Shown one piece after another: positions 1 to 5,716 of a stretch of 5,816 nt of DNA. Both the position numbers and the translations under genes were made by a program. The stretch's first letter is position 1. Each line of letters opens with the position of its first letter. The notes beneath the pieces are model-generated. The model was not told where the DNA came from. It worked only from the letters and a program-made list of their open reading frames with translations, and searched no databases. This DNA comes from Robiginitomaculum sp. (GTDB taxonomy: Bacteria > Pseudomonadota > Alphaproteobacteria > Caulobacterales > Maricaulaceae), in assembly GCA_026982235.1 (NCBI GenBank), contig JALSHM010000040.1, positions 1 to 5,816 of the forward strand, written 5' to 3'.

Positions 1-444
1 ATGGATGATGGGCGCTATATGATTGTCTTGCGCGGACTTAAGCGTTTTCACCTTGGGCAACATGTAAAAACATCGGCACCCTATGCCCAGGCCAATATCA
101 ACTTTAAAGGCTTTGCGCGCGATATAGATATTCACGAGGACAATGACACCCCCGAAGCCCTTAGTAGCCATAAGGGCGAACGCGGGGCGCTGACCATGGC
201 CATGAAAGCCTATGCCAAAACCCTCGGTGTGCAGCTGGATTGGGATAATCTCAAGCAAATCCCCTTAGATAGATTGGTCGACCAAGCCGCCATGATCAGC
301 CCGTTTAGGCCAGAGGACAAACAATCATTGCTTGAGGCTAAAACCCACGAAGACAGACGCCGCTTGCTCATTGGTCTGATGCATTTATATTCGGATACGC
401 CATATGGCAACACACCAGACGGTGATAATAGTACACTTCAATAG
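1..444 (+). CDS. LON peptidase substrate-binding domain protein (5' end missing)
   Basis: This is the C-terminal part of a stand-alone LON substrate-binding (LON N-terminal-like) domain protein with no ATPase or protease domain. The visible 147 residues begin with a beta-rich segment (DDGRYMIVLRGLKRFHLG) typical of the second half of the domain's beta-barrel. A helical bundle follows, with a conserved LVDQ...ISPF...KQ.LLEA...DRR..LI pattern at about residues 91-126. The family is usually around 200-220 residues, so about 70 N-terminal residues probably lie upstream. The ATG at base 1 is then likely an internal methionine rather than the start. Such proteins are thought to bind polypeptides, but their cellular role is poorly defined. 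A Trm112-like gene follows after 11 bases on the same strand, an arrangement common in Alphaproteobacteria, so the two are probably co-transcribed. Family assignment is from sequence character; the exact role is unknown. Confidence 0.85.
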   Translation: MDDGRYMIVLRGLKRFHLGQHVKTSAPYAQANINFKGFARDIDIHEDNDTPEALSSHKGERGALTMAMKAYAKTLGVQLDWDNLKQIPLDRLVDQAAMISPFRPEDKQSLLEAKTHEDRRRLLIGLMHLYSDTPYGNTPDGDNSTLQ

Positions 445-455
445 CGAGATAGACC

Positions 456-656
456 ATGACCACACAGGACAAAAAACCAGATATAAATACCATAGACCCG
501 CGCCTGCTGGAAATCCTCATCTGCCCGGTCACAGGCGGCCCGCTCGACTATGACAAAAAAGCAAATGAACTCATCTCCAAAAAAGCTGGCCTCGCCTATC
601 AAATCCGCGAAGGCGTCCCCATCATGTTGGCGGACGAAGCGCGGGAATTAGCGTAA
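456..656 (+). CDS. Trm112-like family protein (UPF0434/YcaR type)
   Basis: This is a complete 66-residue protein of the Trm112/UPF0434 (E. coli YcaR-like) family. The family signature is clear: PRLLEILICPVTGGPL at residues 15-30, then ELISKKAGLAYQIREGVPIML at residues 38-58. In eukaryotes and archaea Trm112 is a small zinc-binding activator of several methyltransferases acting on tRNA, rRNA and release factor. The bacterial role is less certain. Here only one cysteine (Cys23) is present. The second Cys of the CPxC pair is Thr, and the position equivalent to the later Cys in YcaR is Ser (ELIS), so a classical zinc site cannot form. This loss is, to my knowledge, usual in alphaproteobacterial members. 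The start at 456 is preceded by only a weak purine-rich GAGATAGA. The gene lies 11 bases downstream of the LON-domain gene and is probably translated from the same mRNA. Confidence 0.9.
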   Translation: MTTQDKKPDINTIDPRLLEILICPVTGGPLDYDKKANELISKKAGLAYQIREGVPIMLADEARELA

Positions 657-720
657 GCGTGTTGGGGGCGCCAATAAAGTATAGGCATAATCTCCACTGA
701 CAACGGTTCAATTATAATCC
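657..720. other. Convergent intergenic spacer, no clear terminator
   Basis: These 64 bases separate the 3' ends of the Trm112-like gene (+) and the arsC-like gene (-). It contains a short GGCGCC palindrome but no GC-rich hairpin followed by a T-run in either direction. If transcription ends here, it does so by a factor-dependent or otherwise unrecognised mechanism. Confidence 0.5.
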
Positions 721-1062
721 TTATAGTCCTAATGCCTTTTGCACATCTGCAGTCCAGCCCACCAACACATCCCCGTTTAATTCTATAACCGGGCGTTTTA
801 TCAGGGTTGGGTTTGCCACCATCAACGCAATCGCTCTTGCTGCATCTACCGCGTCTTTATCGCCCGCATCCAAATTGCGCCATGTTGTTGATCTGGTGTT
901 GAGGAGTTTTTTCCAGTCGGTTTTGCCCACCCATTCGCGTAATTTATCGGCGCTCACCCCATCAGCGCGCACGTCAATAACTTCAAATTCTTTGCCCGCA
1001 TCGCGCAACGCCTTTTGGGCTTTGCGGCAAGTATCGCAAGTTTTGAGACCGTAAAAAATCAT
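721..1062 (-). CDS. ArsC/Spx/YffB-family thioredoxin-fold protein
   Basis: This encodes a complete 113-residue protein of the ArsC/Spx superfamily, closest in character to the YffB/MgsR branch. It starts MIFYGLKTCDTCRKA with a CxxC pair (Cys9, Cys12). It carries LLNTRSTTWR at residues 53-62, strongly reminiscent of E. coli YffB, and NPTLIKRP at residues 84-91, the conserved Arg-Pro region of the superfamily. E. coli YffB itself lacks the second Cys, so this member keeps a potential redox pair. It is often annotated as arsenate reductase, but no ars genes are nearby, and arsenate reduction should not be assumed. A TTG codon 15 bases upstream also opens the frame. I chose ATG at 1062 because GGGGGA (1070-1075) sits 8 bases before it and family proteins start at this residue. 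It is the last gene of a - strand unit with the ubiH-like gene, and its ATG overlaps the TGA of a mini-ORF that copies its own start. Confidence 0.9.
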   Translation of the reverse strand: MIFYGLKTCDTCRKAQKALRDAGKEFEVIDVRADGVSADKLREWVGKTDWKKLLNTRSTTWRNLDAGDKDAVDAARAIALMVANPTLIKRPVIELNGDVLVGWTADVQKALGL

Positions 1063-1121
1063 AAAATAATCCCCCAATTTGTCAAAAAACTATCGCAGGT
1101 TTTGAGGCCGTAAAATTTCAT
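1059..1121 (-). pseudogene. 20-codon remnant or leader ORF copying the start of the arsC-like gene
   Basis: This 20-codon ORF begins MKFYGLKTCD, almost identical to MIFYGLKTCD of the arsC-like gene just downstream. It then diverges (SFLTNWGIIL) and stops. Its ATG overlaps the TGA of the ubiH-like gene (ATGA), and its own TGA overlaps the ATG of the arsC-like gene (ATGA). At the DNA level bases 1091-1121 match 1032-1062 at 27 of 31 positions, offset by 59. Of the four differences, two are synonymous third-position changes (GGC/GGT, ACC/ACT) and two fall in the second codon (Lys versus Ile). The simplest reading is a remnant of a partial tandem duplication or of a lost second paralogue. The placement, with stop-start overlaps at both ends, would also let it act as a translated coupler. 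Whether it is translated cannot be told from sequence. Confidence 0.6.
1070..1075 (-). promoter_or_regulatory. Ribosome binding site deciding the arsC-like start
   Basis: On the - strand GGGGGA precedes the ATG at 1062 by 8 bases, a good Shine-Dalgarno spacing. This favours that ATG over the upstream in-frame TTG at 1077-1075, which overlaps the RBS region. The site lies inside the mini-ORF at 1059-1121, so ribosomes translating the mini-ORF would pass over it. Confidence 0.6.
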
Positions 1122-2371
1122 GAATAACTGTCTCCGCGTAAGAGGGGCGGAAGGTCGCCGACCTGGCCGCTCGCTTCTTTCATAAAGAATTTCCGCACGG
1201 GCGGAAGTTTGTCGACCACGGAAAGGCCAATACGGCGTGCGTGTTTGAGGGGGGCGAAATTGTTTGAAAATAATTTATTAAAAACATCACAAGCGTGGGT
1301 CAGAGCCGTGTTGTCAAATTTGCGCCAGCTTTCGAACTGAGCCAAAGTAAAATCAGAGCCGAGATCGCGGCCTTCGGCTCTGGCTTGCACCAATATTTCC
1401 GCCAAAGCCGCCGCGTCCCTCAGCCCCATATTAAAGCCTTGACCAGCAATGGGGTGGATAGCATGGGCGGCGTCGCCGACTAAAACCAGCCGTTCGCCCA
1501 CATAGGTTTTGGCGTGTTGGAAACTGAGCGGATAACACCAGCGCGGCGCCACAGGTTTAACCCAGCCCAGAAAATCCCCGAACCGTCTGGCAAGCTCTGC
1601 TGCGAACCTCTCGTCATCCAAGGCCATAGCCGCATCCGCCGCACGGGGTGTTTCCGTCCAAACAATGCTGGCGCGGTTGCCCGTCAGAGGCAAAATAGCG
1701 AACGGCCCGGCGGGTAAGAATAATTCGTGGGCAATGCCGCCGTGGGGGCGCTCATGCTCGACCGTCGTGACGATAGCTTTTTGGTTGCACGGCCAGGCGG
1801 TGACGCCGATCCCCGCTTGTTTGCGGACAAAAGAATTGCGGCCATCTGCGGCTATGAGCAGAGCAGCGCTTAGGGTTTTGCCATCATCAAATGTAAGTGT
1901 GGTCTTATCGTCACCTGCTTCTATGCGGCGAACCTGGGCGGGTGCAATCCAGGTGATATTATCTTGCTTTTTGGTCTGGGCGTGCAGGGCGTGGCGCATA
2001 CGGCGGTTTTCCACCATATAGCCGAGCGGTTCGCCCGCATTTGCTTCGGATATTTGTGCGCTATCAAAAAACAAATTCAGCGGCGATGGCGCCTCTCCCG
2101 CCTGGCCGTCGCTGACCAATATTTGGTTAATCGGCCCGGCGTGGGTATTGTCGCCTTCCACTAAAGCGTCTGCAACACCAAGGGCGCGCATCATGCGAAA
2201 ACTGGCCGTAGCAATGGCGGATGCCCGCCCGTCATGGCTATCGGCCAACTGTTCAGACGGTTTTTCTATATCGACAACGCCAATCCGAAATCCGGCTTGG
2301 GCGCAGGCCAGCGCCACGGTCAAGCCAACCAACCCGCCGCCGACCACTAAAATATCAAAATCAGTTTTCAT
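1118..2371 (-). CDS. UbiH/UbiF/VisC/COQ6-family FAD-dependent ubiquinone hydroxylase
   Basis: This encodes a complete 417-residue class A flavoprotein monooxygenase. Family members use FAD, reductant and O2 to hydroxylate the aromatic ring of ubiquinone precursors at the inner membrane. Three family motifs are visible. The N-terminal Rossmann GGGLVG (residues 11-16) ends in an acidic residue after the second strand (VVDIE, 32-36). The DG motif is AADGRNSFVR (174-183). The GD motif is LVLVGDAAHAIHPIAGQGFNMGLRDA (about 295-320) and contacts the FAD ribose and pyrophosphate. Length is normal for the family. Which ring position it hydroxylates (UbiH, UbiF, UbiI or alphaproteobacterial UbiL type) cannot be decided by eye, so no symbol is given. 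The start at 2371 has only a weak AAGA-like upstream element. It is the first gene of a - strand unit: its TGA overlaps the ATG of the mini-ORF that leads into the arsC-like gene. It is divergent from the helicase gene. Confidence 0.93.
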   Translation of the reverse strand: MKTDFDILVVGGGLVGLTVALACAQAGFRIGVVDIEKPSEQLADSHDGRASAIATASFRMMRALGVADALVEGDNTHAGPINQILVSDGQAGEAPSPLNLFFDSAQISEANAGEPLGYMVENRRMRHALHAQTKKQDNITWIAPAQVRRIEAGDDKTTLTFDDGKTLSAALLIAADGRNSFVRKQAGIGVTAWPCNQKAIVTTVEHERPHGGIAHELFLPAGPFAILPLTGNRASIVWTETPRAADAAMALDDERFAAELARRFGDFLGWVKPVAPRWCYPLSFQHAKTYVGERLVLVGDAAHAIHPIAGQGFNMGLRDAAALAEILVQARAEGRDLGSDFTLAQFESWRKFDNTALTHACDVFNKLFSNNFAPLKHARRIGLSVVDKLPPVRKFFMKEASGQVGDLPPLLRGDSYS

Positions 2372-2502
2372 GGCTTGGTCTTATCACACAAATCCGTGCA
2401 ATCCATAGTAAAAACCAAAGGGCGACAATCTAACTGGACTATAAACTTGCCCCTTAGGGTAAAGCCCTATAGAGCGGCATCAAATTAGCCCATAGAAAAT
2501 AT
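2372..2502. promoter_or_regulatory. Divergent promoter region between ubiH-like and helicase genes
   Basis: These 131 bases lie between two divergently transcribed starts and must hold promoters for both. For the helicase, TATAGA at 2468-2473 resembles a -10 box, with TTGCCC at 2447-2452 upstream (15-base gap, short of ideal). That would place a start near 2480 and give a leader of about 23 bases. A perfect inverted repeat, TAGGG-TAAAG-CCCTA (2455-2469), falls between the two boxes and could be an operator or a small hairpin. For the ubiH-like gene I see no convincing box pair. The helicase ATG has no recognisable Shine-Dalgarno sequence (CATAGAAAATAT precedes it). All assignments are by eye. 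Confidence 0.35.
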
Positions 2503-4050
2503 ATGCCCGATACAATTACACCTACATTTGCCGATACTGGCTTGTCCCCTGCGATTTTGAAAAAATTGCAGCGCCAAAACTATACCCAGCCAACGCCAAT
2601 CCAAGCGGGCGCTATACCGCCGATTCTGGCTGGCAAGGACGTTGTAGGGCTGGCGCAAACGGGAACAGGTAAAACCGCCGCATTCACCTTGCCACTTTTG
2701 CACAGGGTTGACGAAGCCTTACAGCGGGACAGTGGTCATGACAACATCACCAGAGCCATCCGCGTGCTTGTCCTGACCCCAACCCGTGAACTGGCCGTGC
2801 AAATTGACAAAGCCGTGCGCAATTATGGGGAAAACCTGAGCACGCGTTCGACTTGTGTGGTTGGCGGTGTTAATCTTAAACGCCAAATAAAACCGCTGAA
2901 ACAAGGCGTGGATATATTGGTGGCTACGCCGGGGCGTTTGGAAGATTTACTGGCGCAGAAAATCATCACACTGGATTGGATAGATACCGTGGTATTGGAC
3001 GAGGCCGATCAAATGCTCGACATTGGTTTCATGCCGGCCATAAAACGAATATTGGCATTGACCCCCAAACACCGCCAGACGCTATTGTTTTCCGCCACCA
3101 TGCCCAAGCAAATCCGCCAGCTTTCCAACCAATATATGAAAAACCCGGTCGAGATTTCCGTTTCGCCAGAATCCAAAACCGCCGATAATGTGACCCAAAG
3201 CGTGATGTTCATTGCCCAGCCGGATAAAACCAAGGCTGCGATTGCCTTGTTACAAGCCTATAAAGGCCAGAGTGTTATTTTGTTTTCAAGAACGAAACGC
3301 GGGTGCGACCGGATTGCAAAACGGCTGAATGGCAGTGGTTTGTCCGCCCAAGCCATTCACGGTAACCGCTCGCAAAATCAGCGCACCAAAACCTTGGACG
3401 CTTTTCGTGCGGGCGATGTGGATATATTGGTGGCCACCGATGTGGCGGCACGGGGCATTGATATTCCGGGGGTGGAACTGGTCTTGAATTTTGATTTGCC
3501 CCAAGTGGCACAAAGTTATGTTCACCGCATTGGCCGCACGGGTCGGGCGGGCAAATCCGGCACAGCTATTGCTTTTTGTAATCCGGATGAACATGGCTTG
3601 CTGCGCGATATAGAGCGCATTATTAAAATACGCATTCCGACACGTAGGGATGACGGCAAAATCGAGGTCGAGCCAGAATGGGACCCTCTTAAAAACCCGA
3701 ATGCAGAGCGCACCTTCAACCACATCAAACCGCGCCCAGCCGAAGAGGATATGGCAGATGCGCATCAAGGGACAAAGCAGGGTCAAATGCAAGGCCAAAT
3801 ACTAGGTAAGGGAGAAAAACGCAAAGCGCAGCCAAAAGACCCGAACTTTCAAAAACGCCGCAAAAAACGTCGATCGAAAAACAAAGGTGGCGCGGGAGCG
3901 CAACAACCCGCATCACAACACGCCAAAAAACCAGGTGCAAAAAAGCCAGGTCCGGCGCAAAAAACATCTGAGAACCGCCCGAAAAAAGCCCGCCGTAACC
4001 GCCCCGGTTCCCGTGCCCGCAAGCGCCATAGAGCCGAGCGACAAAAATAG
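2503..4050 (+). CDS. rhlE: DEAD-box ATP-dependent RNA helicase, RhlE type
   Basis: This is a complete 515-residue DEAD-box helicase, which unwinds or remodels RNA duplexes using ATP. It acts in the cytoplasm, typically in ribosome assembly, RNA decay and cold adaptation. All core motifs are present in order: Q motif (Phe9, TPIQ 31-34), motif I AQTGTGKT (51-58), Ia PTRELA (93-98), GG (121-122), TPGR (142-145), DEAD (166-169), SAT (197-199), IV VILFSRTK (258-265), V ATDVAARGID (311-320) and VI HRIGRTGR (341-348). The core ends near residue 390. A tail of about 110 residues follows, rich in Lys, Arg, Gln and Pro, with KRRKKRRSKNK at 461-471 and a doubled AKKPG at 474-483. It is probably an unstructured RNA-binding extension. 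RhlE is the best subgroup match from core and tail, but other DEAD-box subgroups are not excluded. The gene is monocistronic here; 13 bases separate its stop from the convergent upp gene. Confidence 0.93.
   Translation: MPDTITPTFADTGLSPAILKKLQRQNYTQPTPIQAGAIPPILAGKDVVGLAQTGTGKTAAFTLPLLHRVDEALQRDSGHDNITRAIRVLVLTPTRELAVQIDKAVRNYGENLSTRSTCVVGGVNLKRQIKPLKQGVDILVATPGRLEDLLAQKIITLDWIDTVVLDEADQMLDIGFMPAIKRILALTPKHRQTLLFSATMPKQIRQLSNQYMKNPVEISVSPESKTADNVTQSVMFIAQPDKTKAAIALLQAYKGQSVILFSRTKRGCDRIAKRLNGSGLSAQAIHGNRSQNQRTKTLDAFRAGDVDILVATDVAARGIDIPGVELVLNFDLPQVAQSYVHRIGRTGRAGKSGTAIAFCNPDEHGLLRDIERIIKIRIPTRRDDGKIEVEPEWDPLKNPNAERTFNHIKPRPAEEDMADAHQGTKQGQMQGQILGKGEKRKAQPKDPNFQKRRKKRRSKNKGGAGAQQPASQHAKKPGAKKPGPAQKTSENRPKKARRNRPGSRARKRHRAERQK
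3922..3951 (+). repeat. Tandem AKKPG codon repeat in helicase tail
   Basis: Two adjacent 15-base units encode Ala-Lys-Lys-Pro-Gly twice (GCC AAA AAA CCA GGT, then GCA AAA AAG CCA GGT). They differ at two third-codon positions. This is a small in-frame duplication within the low-complexity basic tail of the helicase. Confidence 0.7.
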
Positions 4051-4069
4051 AGGTAAATGCGCCCTATTT
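4045..4069. terminator. Possible weak bidirectional hairpin at convergent gene ends
   Basis: AAATAG (4045-4050) pairs perfectly with CTATTT (4064-4069). The inner GGT/GCC (4052-4054 with 4061-4063) can extend the stem after a one-base bulge, leaving a six-base loop. The two stop codons (TAG on each strand) form part of the stem. The stem is AT-rich and lacks a good T-run on either side, so a terminator role is only a suggestion. Confidence 0.25.
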
Positions 4070-4687
4070 CGTGCCAAACAATTTATCGCCGGCATCCCCA
4101 AGACCCGGAATAATATAGCCGTTCGCATTCAAGTGGTCATCGACCGCCGCCACATAAATATCCACGTCCGGATGTTTTTCCTGCACGGCCTTTATGCCCT
4201 CCGGCGCGGCCACTAAAAACAAGCCTTTTATGCGTGTACAACCTGCTTGCTTAACCATATCAACCGCCGCATTAAACGACCCGCCTGTGGCCAACATCGG
4301 GTCGACCACCAAGGCTGTGCGCTGCTCTATATTTGGTGCCATTTTCGAAAAATAGGCAATGGGCTTTAGTGTCTCTTCGTCCCGGTAAAGCCCAACCACA
4401 CTAATGCGGGCATTGGGCAGGAGTTGTATCACCCCGTCGAGCATACCAATGCCGGCACGCAATATGGGGACAATGGTAATCTTTTTGCCTTTAATCTGTT
4501 GCACATCTATTGCCCCGGCCCAAGACTGTATCTTGTGCGTCTCAAGTGGAAAATCTTTGGTTGCCTCATAGGTCAAGAGCATAGATATTTCTGCCGCCAG
4601 TTCGCGGAAATTTTTGGTGCTAATGTCAGCAGCACGCAATAGCCCTAATTTGTGCTGGATCAGCGGATGGTCTGCAATGTGTATCAT
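4064..4687 (-). CDS. upp: Uracil phosphoribosyltransferase
   Basis: This is a complete 207-residue uracil phosphoribosyltransferase, which makes UMP and pyrophosphate from uracil and PRPP in pyrimidine salvage (cytoplasmic). E. coli Upp is 208 residues, so length is standard. Visible signatures are VPILRAGIGMLDG (73-85), YRDEE (101-105), and the PRPP-binding loop VVDPMLATGGS (127-137). The C-terminal GYIIPGLGDAGDKLFGT (190-206) is the uracil-binding region that distinguishes Upp from other phosphoribosyltransferases. A GAGGA sequence (4695-4699) lies 7 bases before the ATG. The ATG overlaps the TGA of the upstream DHH-family gene (ATGA), so the two are almost certainly co-transcribed and translationally coupled. 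The usual partners of upp, such as uraA, are not in the window. Nothing about the protein looks damaged or unusual. Confidence 0.97.
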   Translation of the reverse strand: MIHIADHPLIQHKLGLLRAADISTKNFRELAAEISMLLTYEATKDFPLETHKIQSWAGAIDVQQIKGKKITIVPILRAGIGMLDGVIQLLPNARISVVGLYRDEETLKPIAYFSKMAPNIEQRTALVVDPMLATGGSFNAAVDMVKQAGCTRIKGLFLVAAPEGIKAVQEKHPDVDIYVAAVDDHLNANGYIIPGLGDAGDKLFGTK

Positions 4688-5646
4688 GACGTTTTCCTCA
4701 TTGTAAAATGTGCTTCGAATGCCGCCAAAAATTTATCCAAATCTTGGGTGGGCAAATGATTGATACCTGCAGCGGCGGCGCGGCCTCCGCCTGTGGGGAA
4801 GCTTAGGCAAAGTTTGTCTGCGCCGTGCGGATTGTTTTTGGGGGCGCGAACGGAGATTAAATAACCGCCTTGCGCGTTATGGGTCAGGACGGCGTGGGCG
4901 TTTGCGGGGTTTTCTACGGCTAAAATATTGCCGTAACTGCCCGACACGCGCCTTGCCCATGGCGCATCATCTAGAATAGCGATGCCCGGTCTTGCGAAAC
5001 CGCATTGCCTGGCTTTTCCCATGTCATCGGCATAGCCCGCTTGTAATTTATCGAAAATCTCTGGTTTGGCCGAGAGAAAAGCGCTGGGGGTTTTATAGTG
5101 TACACATTGTTTATACAAAGTCTGTGGCGAGAAATGCAGATCCGAAATATCGCGGCCATAGGCGTTGTAATTTATCAGCTCGCCGAGGGATTTCAGCTTG
5201 GCCAGCTGGTCGGCATTTACATCCAATATACGGGCAGCATGTGTAGCTGCGTTGGCTAAATTGTCCCCAAACGCAGCAACAACGGCCCATTCGCGACTTG
5301 CGCCCGCAAGGCAGTAATCAACCAAAAGCGAGGTGCAAATATTGGGGCGCGTATCAATGACCGCAAACAGGTTTTCATGGTTCGGAATTTTACCCGGATT
5401 ATGGTGGTCGACATAGAACACGCTGGCGCCTGCATGCAGATTGCGGCGCAATCCGTCCGCATTACTACGCATAGAAATATCCAGCGCTGTGATATGGTCA
5501 CCAGCCCCCGCTTGCGCCTGCGCCAATAAATTGATGTCGCGCTTGACGCCTGTAACCAATTTCGCCGCGCGGGGTTCCGCGAGCCTCAACTGCACCAACG
5601 CGCAAATCCCGTCTGCATCTCCGTTAAATATGTCATAGCACTGCAT
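4684..5646 (-). CDS. DHH/DHHA1-family phosphoesterase
   Basis: This encodes a complete 320-residue DHH-superfamily phosphoesterase; relatives include RecJ, NrnA and GdpP. Metal-binding motifs of the DHH domain are visible: FNGDADG (7-13, motif I), ALDIS (54-58, motif II Asp56), YVDHH (78-82, the DHH signature) and an Asp at 98 or 118 (VIDTR, FGDN) as a likely fourth ligand. A DHHA1-like C-terminal domain includes GGYLISVRA (250-258) and GGGRAAAAG (276-284). In most relatives this glycine loop reads GGGHxxAAG, so the His is replaced by Arg279 here. The substrate is not known; short oligonucleotides or nucleotides are plausible. The frame is open back to 5808, but I chose ATG at 5646. It has AAGGAG 8 bases upstream, it places motif I at the N-terminus as the family expects, and the longer version would run antisense through the lipoprotein gene. 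It overlaps upp by ATGA. Confidence 0.88.
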   Translation of the reverse strand: MQCYDIFNGDADGICALVQLRLAEPRAAKLVTGVKRDINLLAQAQAGAGDHITALDISMRSNADGLRRNLHAGASVFYVDHHNPGKIPNHENLFAVIDTRPNICTSLLVDYCLAGASREWAVVAAFGDNLANAATHAARILDVNADQLAKLKSLGELINYNAYGRDISDLHFSPQTLYKQCVHYKTPSAFLSAKPEIFDKLQAGYADDMGKARQCGFARPGIAILDDAPWARRVSGSYGNILAVENPANAHAVLTHNAQGGYLISVRAPKNNPHGADKLCLSFPTGGGRAAAAGINHLPTQDLDKFLAAFEAHFTMRKTS

Positions 5647-5716
5647 GGGCGCGTCTCCTTGCTTGCAATCTTTACACAGGCTTGCGAGTATAGGCAAAAT
5701 CAAAATTGAGGAAATT
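5647..5716. promoter_or_regulatory. Divergent intergenic region between DHH and lipoprotein genes
   Basis: Seventy bases separate the two divergent starts. On the - strand TATACT (5687-5692) matches five of six bases of a -10 box, but the sequence 17 bases further upstream (ATTTCC) is a poor -35. On the + strand TATAGG (5689-5694) overlaps the same site and also lacks a good -35. GAGGA (5708-5712) is a ribosome binding site for the lipoprotein gene. The promoters must be close or overlapping if both lie here. Confidence 0.35.
5655..5660 (-). promoter_or_regulatory. Ribosome binding site deciding the DHH-gene start
   Basis: On the - strand AAGGAG ends 8 bases before the ATG at 5646. It is the strongest Shine-Dalgarno match in the window and supports the 320-residue start over upstream in-frame start codons. 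Confidence 0.8.

Larger units (their letters stand above)
1032..1121. repeat. Imperfect direct repeat, 31 bases, two copies 59 bases apart
   Basis: Copy one is 1032-1062 (first ten codons of the arsC-like gene plus one base) and copy two is 1091-1121 (start of the mini-ORF). They match at 27 of 31 bases, with mismatches at 1039, 1048, 1057 and 1058 relative to copy one. The similarity stops abruptly at the ATG on one side and after the GAT codon plus one base on the other. The two upstream flanks (RBS regions) differ. Confidence 0.85.

Noticed and set aside
274..285. Perfect 12-base palindrome TTGGTCGACCAA, with related GTCGACCA sites near 1212, 4292 and 5405
   Set aside because: All sites are inside coding regions and encode Val-Asp pairs (LVDQ, VVDK, VVDP, VDHH), so the recurrence is explained by codon choice rather than a binding site.
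657..720. Rho-independent terminator between the Trm112-like and arsC-like genes
   Set aside because: Only a 6-base GGCGCC palindrome is present, with no stem of useful length and no T-run.
721..1062. Arsenic resistance gene arsC
   Set aside because: The motifs fit the YffB/MgsR branch better than true arsenate reductases, and there are no arsR, arsB or acr3 genes in the window.
1665..2021. 118-codon open frame antisense to the ubiH-like gene
   Set aside because: Fully inside a well-supported flavoprotein gene, no family motifs and no ribosome binding site of note.
3286..3798. 170-codon open frame antisense to the helicase
   Set aside because: It lies wholly within the helicase core coding region on the opposite strand and its translation shows no recognisable domain; it is a shadow of the helicase codon pattern.
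3887..4216. 109-codon + strand frame spanning the end of the helicase and part of upp
   Set aside because: It overlaps two well-supported genes in other frames; its low-complexity basic start simply reflects the A-rich helicase tail.
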